DNA from: Nocardioides dongkuii
Lineage (GTDB): Bacteria; Actinomycetota; Actinomycetes; Propionibacteriales; Nocardioidaceae
Reading direction: 5' to 3'
Length of the DNA stretch: 64,000 nucleotides
NCBI RefSeq assembly: GCF_014127485.1
Contig: NZ_CP059903.1
Coordinates: 1,178,001-1,242,000, forward strand
Shown: positions 29,080 through 37,480 of the stretch, piece after piece
Layout of the letters: each line of letters starts with the position of its first letter
How positions within the stretch are numbered: the stretch's first letter is position 1
Notes under the pieces: generated by a model
Seen by the model: only the letters and a program-made list of their open reading frames with translations
Told to the model about the DNA's origin: nothing
Databases searched by the model: none
Program-made: the position numbers and the translations under genes

Positions 29080-29831
29080 CCCGCGTCCCCGCCCGGGACC
29101 AGCTCGGCGAGGTCGCGGACGACCAGGGTGGCCCCCGCCTCGCGGAGCACCTTCTCGCCGGCGCCGCGGTCGACGCCGACGACGGCCGCGAACCCACCGG
29201 CCGCCCCTGCCCGGACCCCGGAGACCGCGTCCTCGAGCACCACGGCGCGGTCGGGGGTGGTGCCGAGCTCCTCGGCGGCGTGCACGAACGTGTCGGGCGC
29301 CGGCTTGCCCGGCAGCCCGAGCTCGGTGGCGACCCGGCCGTCGACCACGGTCGCGAACCGGTCGAGCAGGCCCGCTGCCTCGAGCACCGCGGGCGCGTTG
29401 GCCGAGGAGGAGACGATCGCCAGCGGCAGGTCGAGGTCGCGCAGGTGGTCGAGGAGCGCGATCGAGCCGGGGTACGCCGTGACGCCGTCGCGGGCGAGCA
29501 CCGCGTTGAACGCGTCGTTCTTGCGGTTGCCCAGCCCGCGGACCGTCTCCGCGGTCGGCGGGTCCTCGGTGGTGCCCTCCGGGAGGGTGATGCCGCGGGA
29601 CTCCAGGAAGTCGCGGACCCCGTCGTACCTCGGCTTGCCGTCGACATGGGCGAAGTAGTCGGCGTCGGTGTACGCGGCGCGGTCGCCCTCCCCGGCGTAC
29701 GACTCGAGGAAGGCGTTGAACATCTCCGCCCAGGCACGCATGTGCACCTCGGCGGTCGGCGTGACCACCCCGTCGAGGTCGAAGAGGACGGCGTCGACGT
29801 CGCTCCAGGCGAGCTGCTGGTCGGGGTTCAC
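29076..29831 (-). CDS. HAD-family beta-phosphoglucomutase-like protein
   Basis: A 251-residue HAD protein. Motif I is DAVLFDLDGVVTPTAEVH with the nucleophile Asp and the second Asp; motif II is AIVSSSAN; motif III/IV is GKPAPDTFVHAAEELG, then VVLEDAVSGVRAGAAGGF. The subfamily pattern fits beta-phosphoglucomutase, which works beside GH65 phosphorylases, converting beta-G1P to G6P. It is the first gene of the pair; its GTG is seven bases after a minus-strand TAGCCT -10 box, so the mRNA is probably leaderless. A phosphatase activity remains possible. Confidence 0.9.
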   Translation of the reverse strand: MNPDQQLAWSDVDAVLFDLDGVVTPTAEVHMRAWAEMFNAFLESYAGEGDRAAYTDADYFAHVDGKPRYDGVRDFLESRGITLPEGTTEDPPTAETVRGLGNRKNDAFNAVLARDGVTAYPGSIALLDHLRDLDLPLAIVSSSANAPAVLEAAGLLDRFATVVDGRVATELGLPGKPAPDTFVHAAEELGTTPDRAVVLEDAVSGVRAGAAGGFAAVVGVDRGAGEKVLREAGATLVVRDLAELVPGGDAG

Positions 29832-29838
29832 CCTGCTC

Positions 29839-29898
29839 AGGCTAGTGCCCCACGGCGCTGAGACCGGCGCACGGCGGGGCCCACGGCGCGACTAGTCT
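29839..29898. promoter_or_regulatory. Divergent leaderless promoters for the HAD-GH65 operon and ilvD
   Basis: On the minus strand TAGCCT (29844-29839) lies seven bases before the GTG at 29831. On the plus strand TAGTCT (29893-29898) lies six bases before the ilvD ATG at 29905. Both should give transcripts beginning at the start codon. Confidence 0.55.
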
Positions 29899-29904
29899 CG
29901 GAGC

Positions 29905-31605
29905 ATGAGCGAGCAGGACCCTGGCCGGACCACCCCCGACCTCAAGCCCCGGTCACGCGACGTCACCGACGGGCTGGAGCGGGCCGCTGCGCGCGGCATG
30001 CTCCGCGCGGTCGGCATGGGCGACGACGACTGGGAGAAGCCCCAGGTCGGCGTCGCGTCGAGCTGGAACGAGATCACCCCCTGCAACCTCTCGCTCGACC
30101 GGCTCGCGAAGGCCGTGAAGAACGGCGTGCACGCGGCCGGCGGCTACCCCCTCGAGTTCGGGACCATCTCGGTCTCCGACGGCATCTCGATGGGTCACGA
30201 GGGCATGCACTTCTCCCTGGTGTCGCGCGAGGTGATCGCCGACTCCGTCGAGACCGTGATGATGGCCGAGCGGCTCGACGGGTCCGTGCTGCTCGCGGGC
30301 TGCGACAAGTCGCTGCCCGGCATGATGATGGCCGCCGCGCGCCTCGACCTCGCCAGCGTGTTCCTGTACGCCGGGTCGACCATGCCCGGCCAGGTCGACG
30401 GCAACGACGTGACGATCATCGACGCCTTCGAGGCGGTCGGCGCCTGCCTCGCCGGCAAGATCAGCCGCGCCGAGGTGGACCGGATCGAGCGCGCGATCTG
30501 CCCGGGCGAGGGCGCGTGCGGCGGCATGTACACCGCCAACACGATGGCCGCGGTCGCCGAGGCGATCGGCATGAGCCTGCCCGGCTCGGCCGCGCCGCCG
30601 GCGGTCGACCGCCGCCGCGACGGGTTCGCCCACCGCTCCGGCGAGGCGGTCGTCAACCTGCTGCGCCTCGGGATCACCGCGCGTCAGATCATGACCAAGG
30701 AGGCGTTCGAGAACGCCATCACCGTCGTGATGGCGCTCGGCGGCTCCACGAACGCCGTCCTGCACCTGCTGGCGATGGCCCGCGAGGCCGAGGTCGACCT
30801 CACCATCGACGACTTCAACCGGATCGGCGACAAGGTGCCGCACCTGGGCGACCTCAAGCCGTTCGGCAAGTACGTCATGTACGACGTCGACAAGGTCGGC
30901 GGCATCCCGGTCGTGATGAAGGCGCTCCTCGACGCCGGCCTGATGCACGGCGACTGCCTGACGGTCACCGGCAAGACGATGGCCGAGAACCTCGCCGACC
31001 TCGCCCCGCCCGACCTCGACGACGAGGTGATCCGCAAGCTCGACCGGCCGATCCACGCCACCGGCGGGCTGACGATCCTCAAGGGCTCGCTGGCGCCGGA
31101 GGGCGCGGTGGTGAAGTCCGCCGGCTTCGACGAGTCGGTCTTCCGCGGCACCGCGCGGGTCTTCGACGGCGAGCGCGCCGCGATGGACGCGCTCGCCGAC
31201 GGCGGCATCACCGCCGGCGACGTCGTGGTGATCCGCTACGAGGGTCCCAAGGGCGGGCCGGGCATGCGCGAGATGCTCGCCATCACCGGCGCGATCAAGG
31301 GCGCCGGGCTCGGCAAGGACGTGCTGCTGCTGACCGACGGCCGGTTCTCCGGCGGCACCACCGGGCTGTGCGTGGGCCACGTCGCGCCCGAGGCCGTCGA
31401 CGGCGGGCCGATCGCGTTCGTGCGCGACGGCGACCCGATCACGCTCGACGTCCTCAACCGCACGCTCGAGGTCGAGGTGCCGGCCGAGGAGCTCGAGGCC
31501 CGCCGCGAGGGCTGGTCGCCGCGGCCCCCGAAGTACACCCGCGGCGTCCTCGGCAAGTACGCCAAGGTCGTGCAGTCCGCGGCCCACGGCGCCGTCACCA
31601 GCTGA
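29905..31605 (+). CDS. ilvD: Dihydroxy-acid dehydratase
   Basis: IlvD removes water from dihydroxy-isovalerate and dihydroxy-methylvalerate in valine, isoleucine and leucine synthesis. The 566-residue protein has the iron-sulfur cysteines in [14 protein letters not shown] and [16 protein letters not shown] and the C-terminal motif [17 protein letters not shown]. It is separated by 10 kb from ilvBNC and shows no attenuator; its promoter looks leaderless. Confidence 0.97.
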   Translation: MSEQDPGRTTPDLKPRSRDVTDGLERAAARGMLRAVGMGDDDWEKPQVGVASSWNEITPCNLSLDRLAKAVKNGVHAAGGYPLEFGTISVSDGISMGHEGMHFSLVSREVIADSVETVMMAERLDGSVLLAGCDKSLPGMMMAAARLDLASVFLYAGSTMPGQVDGNDVTIIDAFEAVGACLAGKISRAEVDRIERAICPGEGACGGMYTANTMAAVAEAIGMSLPGSAAPPAVDRRRDGFAHRSGEAVVNLLRLGITARQIMTKEAFENAITVVMALGGSTNAVLHLLAMAREAEVDLTIDDFNRIGDKVPHLGDLKPFGKYVMYDVDKVGGIPVVMKALLDAGLMHGDCLTVTGKTMAENLADLAPPDLDDEVIRKLDRPIHATGGLTILKGSLAPEGAVVKSAGFDESVFRGTARVFDGERAAMDALADGGITAGDVVVIRYEGPKGGPGMREMLAITGAIKGAGLGKDVLLLTDGRFSGGTTGLCVGHVAPEAVDGGPIAFVRDGDPITLDVLNRTLEVEVPAEELEARREGWSPRPPKYTRGVLGKYAKVVQSAAHGAVTS

Positions 31606-31620
31606 GCCGGCCGGTCGCGG

Positions 31621-32181
31621 ATGGGGAAGACCTACGACGCGATCGACGGGCGGCTGCGCGCGTTCGTCGAGCGGCAGCCGGTCTTCTTCGTCGCGACCGC
31701 GCCCAGCGGTGACGACGGGCACGTCAACGTCTCGCCGAAGGGGCTCGCGGACACCTTCGTCGTGGTCGACGAGCACACCGTCGCCTACCTCGACCTGACC
31801 GCCAGCGGCGCCGAGACGATCGCGCACGTGCGCCAGAACGGCCGGATCACGGTGATGTTCTGCTCGTTCGGGAAGTTGCCGAACGTGGTCCGGCTGCACG
31901 GCCGCGGTCGCGTCGTCGGGCTGTACGACGACGACTTCGCCGCGTGGTCGGCGTACTTCCCGACGAACCCGGCCGCCCGCGCGGTGATCGTGGTCGACGT
32001 GGAGCGGGTGAGCGACTCGTGCGGGTACGCGCTGCCGCTGATGTCCCTCGACGACGAGCGCGACCTGCTGACCCCGAACATGGAGCGCCGCGGCGCCCGC
32101 GGCGTCGTGTCCTACCGGCGCACCAAGAACCGCACCAGCATCGACGGGCTGCCGGCCTTCGACGACGACCCGGTGCCGTGA
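31621..32181 (+). CDS. Pyridoxamine 5'-phosphate oxidase-family flavoprotein
   Basis: A 186-residue split beta-barrel protein: GHVNVSPKGLADTFVVVDE, AYLDLTASGAETIAHVRQNG and RLHGRGRVVGLY are the FMN-binding strands of the PNPOx-like superfamily. It lies 15 bp after ilvD and may be cotranscribed with it. Full PNPOx substrate residues are not evident, so an FMN-dependent reductase or general oxidoreductase of unknown substrate is the safer description. Confidence 0.82.
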   Translation: MGKTYDAIDGRLRAFVERQPVFFVATAPSGDDGHVNVSPKGLADTFVVVDEHTVAYLDLTASGAETIAHVRQNGRITVMFCSFGKLPNVVRLHGRGRVVGLYDDDFAAWSAYFPTNPAARAVIVVDVERVSDSCGYALPLMSLDDERDLLTPNMERRGARGVVSYRRTKNRTSIDGLPAFDDDPVP

Positions 32182-32188
32182 CCGCCTC

Positions 32189-33202
32189 GTGAGCGACCAG
32201 CGACCCGAGCCCACCGGCCCGATCCTGCTGCTGGTGCTCCTCGTCCTGGTGGCGCTGGTGGCCGTGGCCTGGGGTGCGGGCTACCGGTCCGGCGCGGACG
32301 CGCCTTCGGCCGATCCCCGGGAACGGGGCGGGGCGCACGTTCCGGCGGCGCCGGTCGAGTCCTCGGCTTCTGCAGCGCCACCGGCCACGCCGGCGACCGC
32401 GCCGGAGCCGAAGCGGGCGACCCTGCCGCACGGTGGGACGAGGGTCTTCGCGGGCAACCGGTTCCTGGTGGCCTACTACGGGACGGCGGGCAGCGGCGCG
32501 CTCGGCGTCCTGGGCGAGACCCGGCCGGCCGGGGCGGAGGCCGCCGTACGACGCGCGGCGCTGCCGTTCCGGCGCCCGGGGCAGCCGGTGCAGCCGGTCT
32601 ACGAGCTGATCGTGACGATCGCCGACCGCCATCCGGGGCGGGACGGCGACCACAGCCACGACATCGCGCGGCGCGACGTGCGGCGCTACCTCGACGTGGC
32701 CCGCGAGGACGGCGCGCTGGTGGTGCTCGACCTGCAGCCCGGGACGTCGGACTTCCTCGAGGTGGCGAAGCGCTGGGAGTGGGCGCTGCGGCAGCCGCAC
32801 GTCGGGCTCGCCCTCGACCCGGAGTGGCGGATGTCGCCGGGCCAGGTGCCGGGGCGGGTCATCGGGCACGCGAGCGCCGCCGAGGTGAACCGGACCTCTG
32901 CCTGGCTGGCGGCCCTGGTCCGGCGCCACCTGCTCCCGGAGAAGCTGTTCGTGCTGCACCAGTTCCGGACCTCGATGCTGCCCGACCTGCACCGGGTGCA
33001 GCGGCGTCCCGGCCTGGCTCTCGTGCAGCACGTCGACGGGTTCGGCACCCGCGGGCAGAAGATGGAGACCTACGAGACGGTCGCCCGGCCGGGTCGGTTC
33101 ACGATGGGGCTGAAGCTGTTCTACGACGAGGACGTCCGTCGGATGGGGCCCGGGGCGGTGCACGCCGTCCGGCCGCGGGTGCGGTTCGTCAGCTTCCAGT
33201 GA
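32189..33202 (+). CDS. Membrane-anchored exported protein of unknown function, possible TIM-barrel
   Basis: A 337-residue protein with an N-terminal membrane helix at about residues 11-30 (ILLLVLLVLVALVAVAWGAG) and no signal-peptidase site, so it is likely anchored with the bulk outside. A low-complexity Ala/Pro linker (about 35-75) leads to a folded domain with regularly spaced strand motifs (RFLVAYYG, YELIVTIADRH, LVVLDLQPG, VGLALDPEW, FVLHQFRTSML, LALVQHVDGFG). The acidic ends of the strands look like a glycosidase-type TIM barrel, but no known family is recognised. GTG start, 7 bp after the previous gene. Confidence 0.7.
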   Translation: MSDQRPEPTGPILLLVLLVLVALVAVAWGAGYRSGADAPSADPRERGGAHVPAAPVESSASAAPPATPATAPEPKRATLPHGGTRVFAGNRFLVAYYGTAGSGALGVLGETRPAGAEAAVRRAALPFRRPGQPVQPVYELIVTIADRHPGRDGDHSHDIARRDVRRYLDVAREDGALVVLDLQPGTSDFLEVAKRWEWALRQPHVGLALDPEWRMSPGQVPGRVIGHASAAEVNRTSAWLAALVRRHLLPEKLFVLHQFRTSMLPDLHRVQRRPGLALVQHVDGFGTRGQKMETYETVARPGRFTMGLKLFYDEDVRRMGPGAVHAVRPRVRFVSFQ

Positions 33203-33240
33203 CCTGGCCGACGAGCACGGGGAGTCCTCACACGGAGTCC

Positions 33241-33573
33241 TCACACGGCGAACAGGTGGACCACCTCGAGACCCGCCGCCAGCGCGACCGTGAGGGCCAG
33301 GGCGAAGGTCGGGCCGCCGATCGCGCGGTAGACGCGGTAGTAGCGGTCGTCGTCGTAGCGGCGCCAGCCCTCGACGACCACCCAGACCGAGAGCAGCGCC
33401 AGGGGGACCAGCGGCAGGAGCGCGGTGGGTCCGAGCACGGACCAGGTGTGCTTCGCCGTCGCGGCCACGACCGCGAACAGGGTGAGCGCGGTGCGCTCCC
33501 ACGCCAGCGTCGTCCGCTCGTCGCTCGGCACCGGTGGATCGGACCGACCGTCGACGGGCCGCGGCATGCTCAC
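33241..33573 (-). CDS. DUF202 membrane protein (second of a pair)
   Basis: A 110-residue protein with the DUF202 opening DERTTLAWERTALTLFAVVA and three membrane helices. These small inner-membrane proteins have no established function. It follows another DUF202 gene by 10 bp on the same strand. Confidence 0.8.
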   Translation of the reverse strand: MSMPRPVDGRSDPPVPSDERTTLAWERTALTLFAVVAATAKHTWSVLGPTALLPLVPLALLSVWVVVEGWRRYDDDRYYRVYRAIGGPTFALALTVALAAGLEVVHLFAV

Positions 33574-33583
33574 GGCCGCGTCC

Positions 33584-33946
33584 TCACAGCCACGCGATGA
33601 TCAGGATGGCGGCGATGCCGCCGACGGCCAGCATGAGCAGCGCCCCGAAGCCGATCGGCGGCATCGGCTCGCGACGGCGCATCGAGCGTTCGACGAGTCC
33701 CCAGCGGACCCACGAGACCAGCGCGGTCACGACGGCGAGGCCCAGCAGGGTCATCGCGATGGCGTCCTGCGCCCGCGAGGAGATCGACAGGTCGACCACG
33801 TCGAGCGCGACTCCGGCCGCGAGGAGGGCGAGCGCGGTGCGGACCCAGATCAAGAAGGTGCGCTCGTTGGCCAGGCTGGAGCTGTAGTCCGGGTCGTCAC
33901 CCTGGCCGTAGACCCACTGCGGCCGGCGCTCGCTTCTCTCACGCAT
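33584..33946 (-). CDS. DUF202/YidH-like membrane protein (first of a pair)
   Basis: A 120-residue protein with the DUF202 motif LANERTFLIWVRTALALLAAG, three helices and the cytoplasmic loop RWGLVERSMRRREPMPP typical of YidH. It forms a two-gene unit with the DUF202 gene downstream. Such tandem pairs are common in actinobacteria and suggest a heteromeric membrane complex; the role is unknown. Confidence 0.85.
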   Translation of the reverse strand: MRERSERRPQWVYGQGDDPDYSSSLANERTFLIWVRTALALLAAGVALDVVDLSISSRAQDAIAMTLLGLAVVTALVSWVRWGLVERSMRRREPMPPIGFGALLMLAVGGIAAILIIAWL

Positions 33947-34493
33947 TCATCCAGTGTCACCCAGTATCGAAACCAACCCGGGGCGAGCGAGGTCCCCGCC
34001 GGTGGTTGAGCAGCGAAGGCGCGTCGGCGGTGACCGCCGGTGGTTGAGCAGCGAAGGCGCTCTGCGCCTGAGCGTTGTCGAAACCCGGTGACCCGACAGA
34101 CGGCCCCGACCCCGGCGCATCGAGACCCCGCGAGTCGGCGCTTGTGTTCGCGGCCTGGGGCATAAGCGCCGATTCGGCGAGTGCTTCGGTGGTCGAGTAG
34201 CCCGCGAGGAACGAGTGGGCGTATCGAGACCGCCCCTAGGCGTGCCGAGGCCCCCGGCGTGTCCGCCCGGCCCGCCGGTGGTTGAGCAGCGAGGAGCGCC
34301 AGCGACGAGCGGTGTCGAAACCCGGTGACCCGACAGACGGCCCTGACCCCGGCGTATCGAGACCCCGCGAGTGCTTCGGTGGTCGAGTAGGCCGCGAGGA
34401 ACGAGCGGGCGTATCGAGACCTCCGTCCTGAGCTCCGGACGTGCCGGGGTCCCCGCCGTGGTGGTGGATACGGCGGGGTCCGGGGCGGGTGGG
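33947..34493. repeat. Array of REP-like short repeats, left flank of the HNH gene
   Basis: No gene is seen in these 547 bp. Repeats in plus orientation are: type A partial (34001-34022), type A full (34039-34091), type C (34188-34231), type B (34277-34328) and type C (34378-34421). All begin GGTGGTYGAG and end TCGARACC, with different, often palindromic middles (GGCGCTCTGCGCC in type A). A type D pair (34131-34146 and 34161-34176) forms an imperfect hairpin. Confidence 0.8.
34451..34478. terminator. Hairpin downstream of the HNH gene
   Basis: Perfect 9-bp arms CCCCGCCGT (34451-34459) and ACGGCGGGG (34470-34478) lie 16 bp past the stop of the minus-strand HNH gene. It probably ends that transcript. 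Confidence 0.6.
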
Positions 34494-35786
34494 TCAGGTG
34501 GGGTGGGTGCCGGTGTGGTCGCGGAGGAAGGTCAGGCCGTGGGGGCTTCGCCATCGGAAGGTGGTCTCGTCGAGGGCGGTGTAGGTCCAGCGGCCGTGGG
34601 TCTTGACCCGGTGATGTCGTCGGCACAGGGGCGCGGTGTTGCAGGAGCAGGTGGTGCCGCCTTTGGATGCGGCGGTGACGTGGTCGCAGTCGGCTTTTCG
34701 TCCGGGTCGGGTGCACCAGGGGAAGACGCAGGTGTGGTGGAGCAGCACCTGGCGTTCGCGGAGCCGGTCGGGGACCTCGTAGGCGGTCGTGGCGATGTGG
34801 CCGGTGAGGTCGATGACGGGCTTGACGACGACCTGGGTGTCGGGGTTCGCGCACCACGCGCGGACCTGCTCGACGTCGATGAAGGAGCGGGTGTTCTCGA
34901 TCCGCGCTAGGTACAGCTCGTCCCCTGACCCACCGATGGCGGCGGCGGCGAGGTGGGTGTGCAGCACCACCTGACGGGGCATCGCCCGCTTGGACCGCTT
35001 CTTGCTGGTCTCCTCAGTGCCTTCGACGTTCAGCTCGAGGGCGAGCTGGCGGCGGGCGAGGTCGCCGGCGGCCATCGAGCGCCGCACGTCCAACGACAGG
35101 TCCGACCCGAGGTCGGCAAGGTGCGCGGCGCCGCGCTTGACGGCTTCGTCGAGGTCGATCGCGTCGGCCAGGTCCAAGACCCCTTCGACGGCGATGGTGC
35201 CGTCGTAGGAGACCTGGTGGGTGTCGATGTCGAAGTGCCGTCCGTCGGCGGCAGCGAGGCGGCGTTCCCTCGCTTCGTCGGGGTCGAACCGGACCCGGGC
35301 TTCCTCGATCAGCCGGTCGAGTGCGGCGATGCCGATCTTGTGCGCGACCGGGGCGACGTGCCGGTCCACATAGGCCGCGCCATCCATGGGCAGGGAGATG
35401 GTCTGTTGCGCGATCCGGCGGGCCTTCCAGGCCGGGAGGTCCCCGGACTGCACCCGGGTCCAGACCCGGCGGAGGCGGTGGGCGAGCTCGACGGCCTCCC
35501 CGAGGTAGCAGGCGCCGGCGTCGGTCGTGATGCCCATCGCGGCCGCGAACTCGCACACCGAGAACTCCGCGACCAGCGGGGCACCGGGTCCGGCGACCAT
35601 CAGCTCGCCCTCGGTGCCGGGCACCACCGCCGCGAGGTAGGAGTCGCGCTCGTCGACGGAGTGGATCCCCGCCCACGCCACCGCGGCAGTCAGGAGGTTC
35701 GCCGCCGCTTGGTGCTCGACCTGCCGCTCGGCGCGCACCCGCGACAGCACGTCGGCTGCGGTGTCGAGGACGGGGGCGGTGGTCAT
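34494..35786 (-). CDS. 13E12-type (DUF222) protein with C-terminal HNH endonuclease domain
   Basis: A 430-residue protein with the long helical DUF222 region (about 1-330, including ARRIAQQTISLPMDGAAYVD and FDIDTHQVSYDGTIAVEG) and an HNH nuclease near the end: CVFPWCTRPGRKADCDHV, then NTAPLCRRHHRVKTHG, with the zinc cysteines and catalytic His in DHV. Mycobacterial relatives are the REP13E12 proteins. Their natural target is not known. It stands alone between two arrays of short repeats. The promoter contains a perfect LexA-type box and a -10 six bases before the ATG, so a DNA-damage-induced leaderless mRNA is expected. Confidence 0.9.
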   Translation of the reverse strand: MTTAPVLDTAADVLSRVRAERQVEHQAAANLLTAAVAWAGIHSVDERDSYLAAVVPGTEGELMVAGPGAPLVAEFSVCEFAAAMGITTDAGACYLGEAVELAHRLRRVWTRVQSGDLPAWKARRIAQQTISLPMDGAAYVDRHVAPVAHKIGIAALDRLIEEARVRFDPDEARERRLAAADGRHFDIDTHQVSYDGTIAVEGVLDLADAIDLDEAVKRGAAHLADLGSDLSLDVRRSMAAGDLARRQLALELNVEGTEETSKKRSKRAMPRQVVLHTHLAAAAIGGSGDELYLARIENTRSFIDVEQVRAWCANPDTQVVVKPVIDLTGHIATTAYEVPDRLRERQVLLHHTCVFPWCTRPGRKADCDHVTAASKGGTTCSCNTAPLCRRHHRVKTHGRWTYTALDETTFRWRSPHGLTFLRDHTGTHPT

Positions 35787-35792
35787 GCCTCT

Positions 35793-35816
35793 ATTCTATT
35801 CGAACAGAGGTTCGAA
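35793..35816 (-). promoter_or_regulatory. SOS (LexA) box and -10 element of the HNH gene
   Basis: TTCGAAC-AGAG-GTTCGAA (35799-35816) is a perfect palindrome matching the Gram-positive SOS consensus CGAAC-N4-GTTCG. It directly abuts TAGAAT (35798-35793, minus strand), which lies six bases before the ATG at 35786. LexA bound here would cover the promoter spacer. Confidence 0.85.
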
Positions 35817-36261
35817 CAACAGGTCTGGAATGAGATCTGTGGAGGACTTTTTCGGTGGGGGTGGCGGAGGCCTCTCGGGTCACCGGGTCTCGACACGCTC
35901 AGGCCCAGAGCGCCTTCGCTGCTCAACCACCGGGCGGGGCGCCGGGGCGCCTTCGCTGCTCGACCACCGGCGGAACTCGACGTACCGGTGGTCGAGCAGT
36001 GAGGAGCGCAAGCGACGAGCGTTGTCGAGACCCCCGCAGCGTCCCCGCGACCTTGGTCGAGGCCCTGCCTTACCTCACCGGGTTTCGACAACGCTCAGGC
36101 GCAGAGCGCCTTCGCTGCTCAACCACCGGGCGGGGCGCCAAGGCGCCTTCGCTGCTCAACCACCGGGCGGGGCGCCAAGGCGCCTTCGCTGCTCGACCAC
36201 CGCCGGCGCGCGCGGACACAAGCGCCGACTCGGCGTATTGGTGGTCGCCTACGCTCGCGGC
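35817..36261. repeat. Array of REP-like short repeats, right flank of the HNH gene
   Basis: No gene is seen. Type A lies in minus orientation at 35881-35931 and 36075-36127. A type B copy in plus orientation lies at 35987-36033. A 37-bp tandem unit (GCGCCTTCGCTGCTCAACCA, ending GGGGCGCCAAG) repeats about 2.5 times from 36105 to 36200. A type D copy lies inverted at 36213-36235. Block 35985-36129 is duplicated in inverse orientation at 47704-47850. The kynU -10 box TACGCT (36250-36255) ends the region. Confidence 0.8.
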
Positions 36262-37476
36262 GTGACGAGGGATGCTGCGGCGCTGGACCGGGCCGATCCG
36301 CTGGCGGCGTACCGGGAGCGGTTCGTGGGGGCGGCGACGCCGCTGGTCTACTTCGACGGCAACTCGCTCGGGCGGCCGCTGGCGGTGACCGGGCCGCGGC
36401 TGCAGGCGTTCGTCGAGGAGGAGTGGGGCGGCCGGCTGATCCGCGGGTGGGACGAGGGCTGGATGGAGCTCCCCGAGCGGATCGGCGACGGCCTCGGGCG
36501 CACCTGCCTCGGCGCGGCCGCGGGCCAGACGGTGGTGGGGGACTCGACCACCGTGCTCCTCTACAAGGCGATGCGTGCCGCGGTCGCGGCGCGCCCCGGG
36601 CGCAGCGAGATCGTGGTGGACCGCGACAACTTCCCGACCGACCGGTACGTCGCGGAGGGGGTCGCCGACGAGTGCGGCCTCACCGTCCGCTGGATCGACG
36701 TCGACACCGCCGCCGGCGTGACCGCCGACCAGCTCACGGACGCGGTCGGGGAGCGCACGGCCCTCGTCGTGCTCAGCCACGTCGCCTACCGGTCCGCGTA
36801 CCTCGCCGACGGCGAGGCGCTGACCCGGATCGCCCACGACGCCGGGGCGCTGGTGCTCTGGGACCTCTCGCACTCCGTGGGCTCGGTCCCGGTCGCGCTG
36901 GACGCCTGGGACGCCGACCTGGCCGTGGGCTGCAACTACAAGTACCTCAACGGCGGCCCCGGCTCGCCGGCGTTCGTGTACGTCGCGGCGCGGCTCCACG
37001 ACGAGATCGTGCAGCCGGTGCAGGGCTGGCTGGGCGCGCGCGAGCCGTTCGAGATGGGCCCGACGTACCGCCCCGCCGCGGGCGTGCGCCGGATGCTGTC
37101 GGGCACGCCGCCCGTGCTCGGCATGCTGGCGACGCAGGACATGCTGACGCTCCTCGAGGAGGTCGGCATGGACGCCGTGCGGCGCAAGTCCGTCGACCTC
37201 ACCGACCTCGTGGTCGAGCTCGCCGACGAGGTCCTGGCGCCGCTCGGGGTCGAGGTCGCCTCGCCCCGTGACAGCGCCCTGCGCGGCGGTCACGTGACCC
37301 TGAACCACCCGCACATGCGCGAGGCCACGGCGCGGCTGTGGGAGCGCGACGTCATCCCCGACTACCGCGATCCCGACGGACTCCGGATCGGCCTCTCGCC
37401 GCTCTCGACGTCCTTCACCGAGGTGCGCGCCGGGCTGGAAGCGGTTCGCGAGGTGCTGGAGGGCCTGACAGGCTGA
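36262..37476 (+). CDS. kynU: Kynureninase
   Basis: This PLP enzyme cleaves kynurenine to anthranilate and alanine in tryptophan breakdown. The 404-residue protein shows VYFDGNSLGRPL at the start, the aspartate strand LVLWDLSHSVGSVPV, the PLP lysine in GCNYKYLNGGPGSPAFVYV and the C-terminal LRIGLSPLSTSFTEV. The frame is open far upstream through the repeats, but GTG 36262 begins the conserved protein and lies six bases after TACGCT, giving a probable leaderless mRNA. No other kynurenine-pathway gene is near. Confidence 0.92.
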   Translation: MTRDAAALDRADPLAAYRERFVGAATPLVYFDGNSLGRPLAVTGPRLQAFVEEEWGGRLIRGWDEGWMELPERIGDGLGRTCLGAAAGQTVVGDSTTVLLYKAMRAAVAARPGRSEIVVDRDNFPTDRYVAEGVADECGLTVRWIDVDTAAGVTADQLTDAVGERTALVVLSHVAYRSAYLADGEALTRIAHDAGALVLWDLSHSVGSVPVALDAWDADLAVGCNYKYLNGGPGSPAFVYVAARLHDEIVQPVQGWLGAREPFEMGPTYRPAAGVRRMLSGTPPVLGMLATQDMLTLLEEVGMDAVRRKSVDLTDLVVELADEVLAPLGVEVASPRDSALRGGHVTLNHPHMREATARLWERDVIPDYRDPDGLRIGLSPLSTSFTEVRAGLEAVREVLEGLTG

Positions 37477-37480
37477 CGCC

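Noticed and set aside
33947..36261. HNH gene with flanking repeats as an insertion sequence
   Set aside because: There is no transposase motif, no pair of identical terminal inverted repeats at fixed distance from the gene, and no target duplication. The protein is a 13E12-type HNH protein, so the element status is left as a hypothesis.
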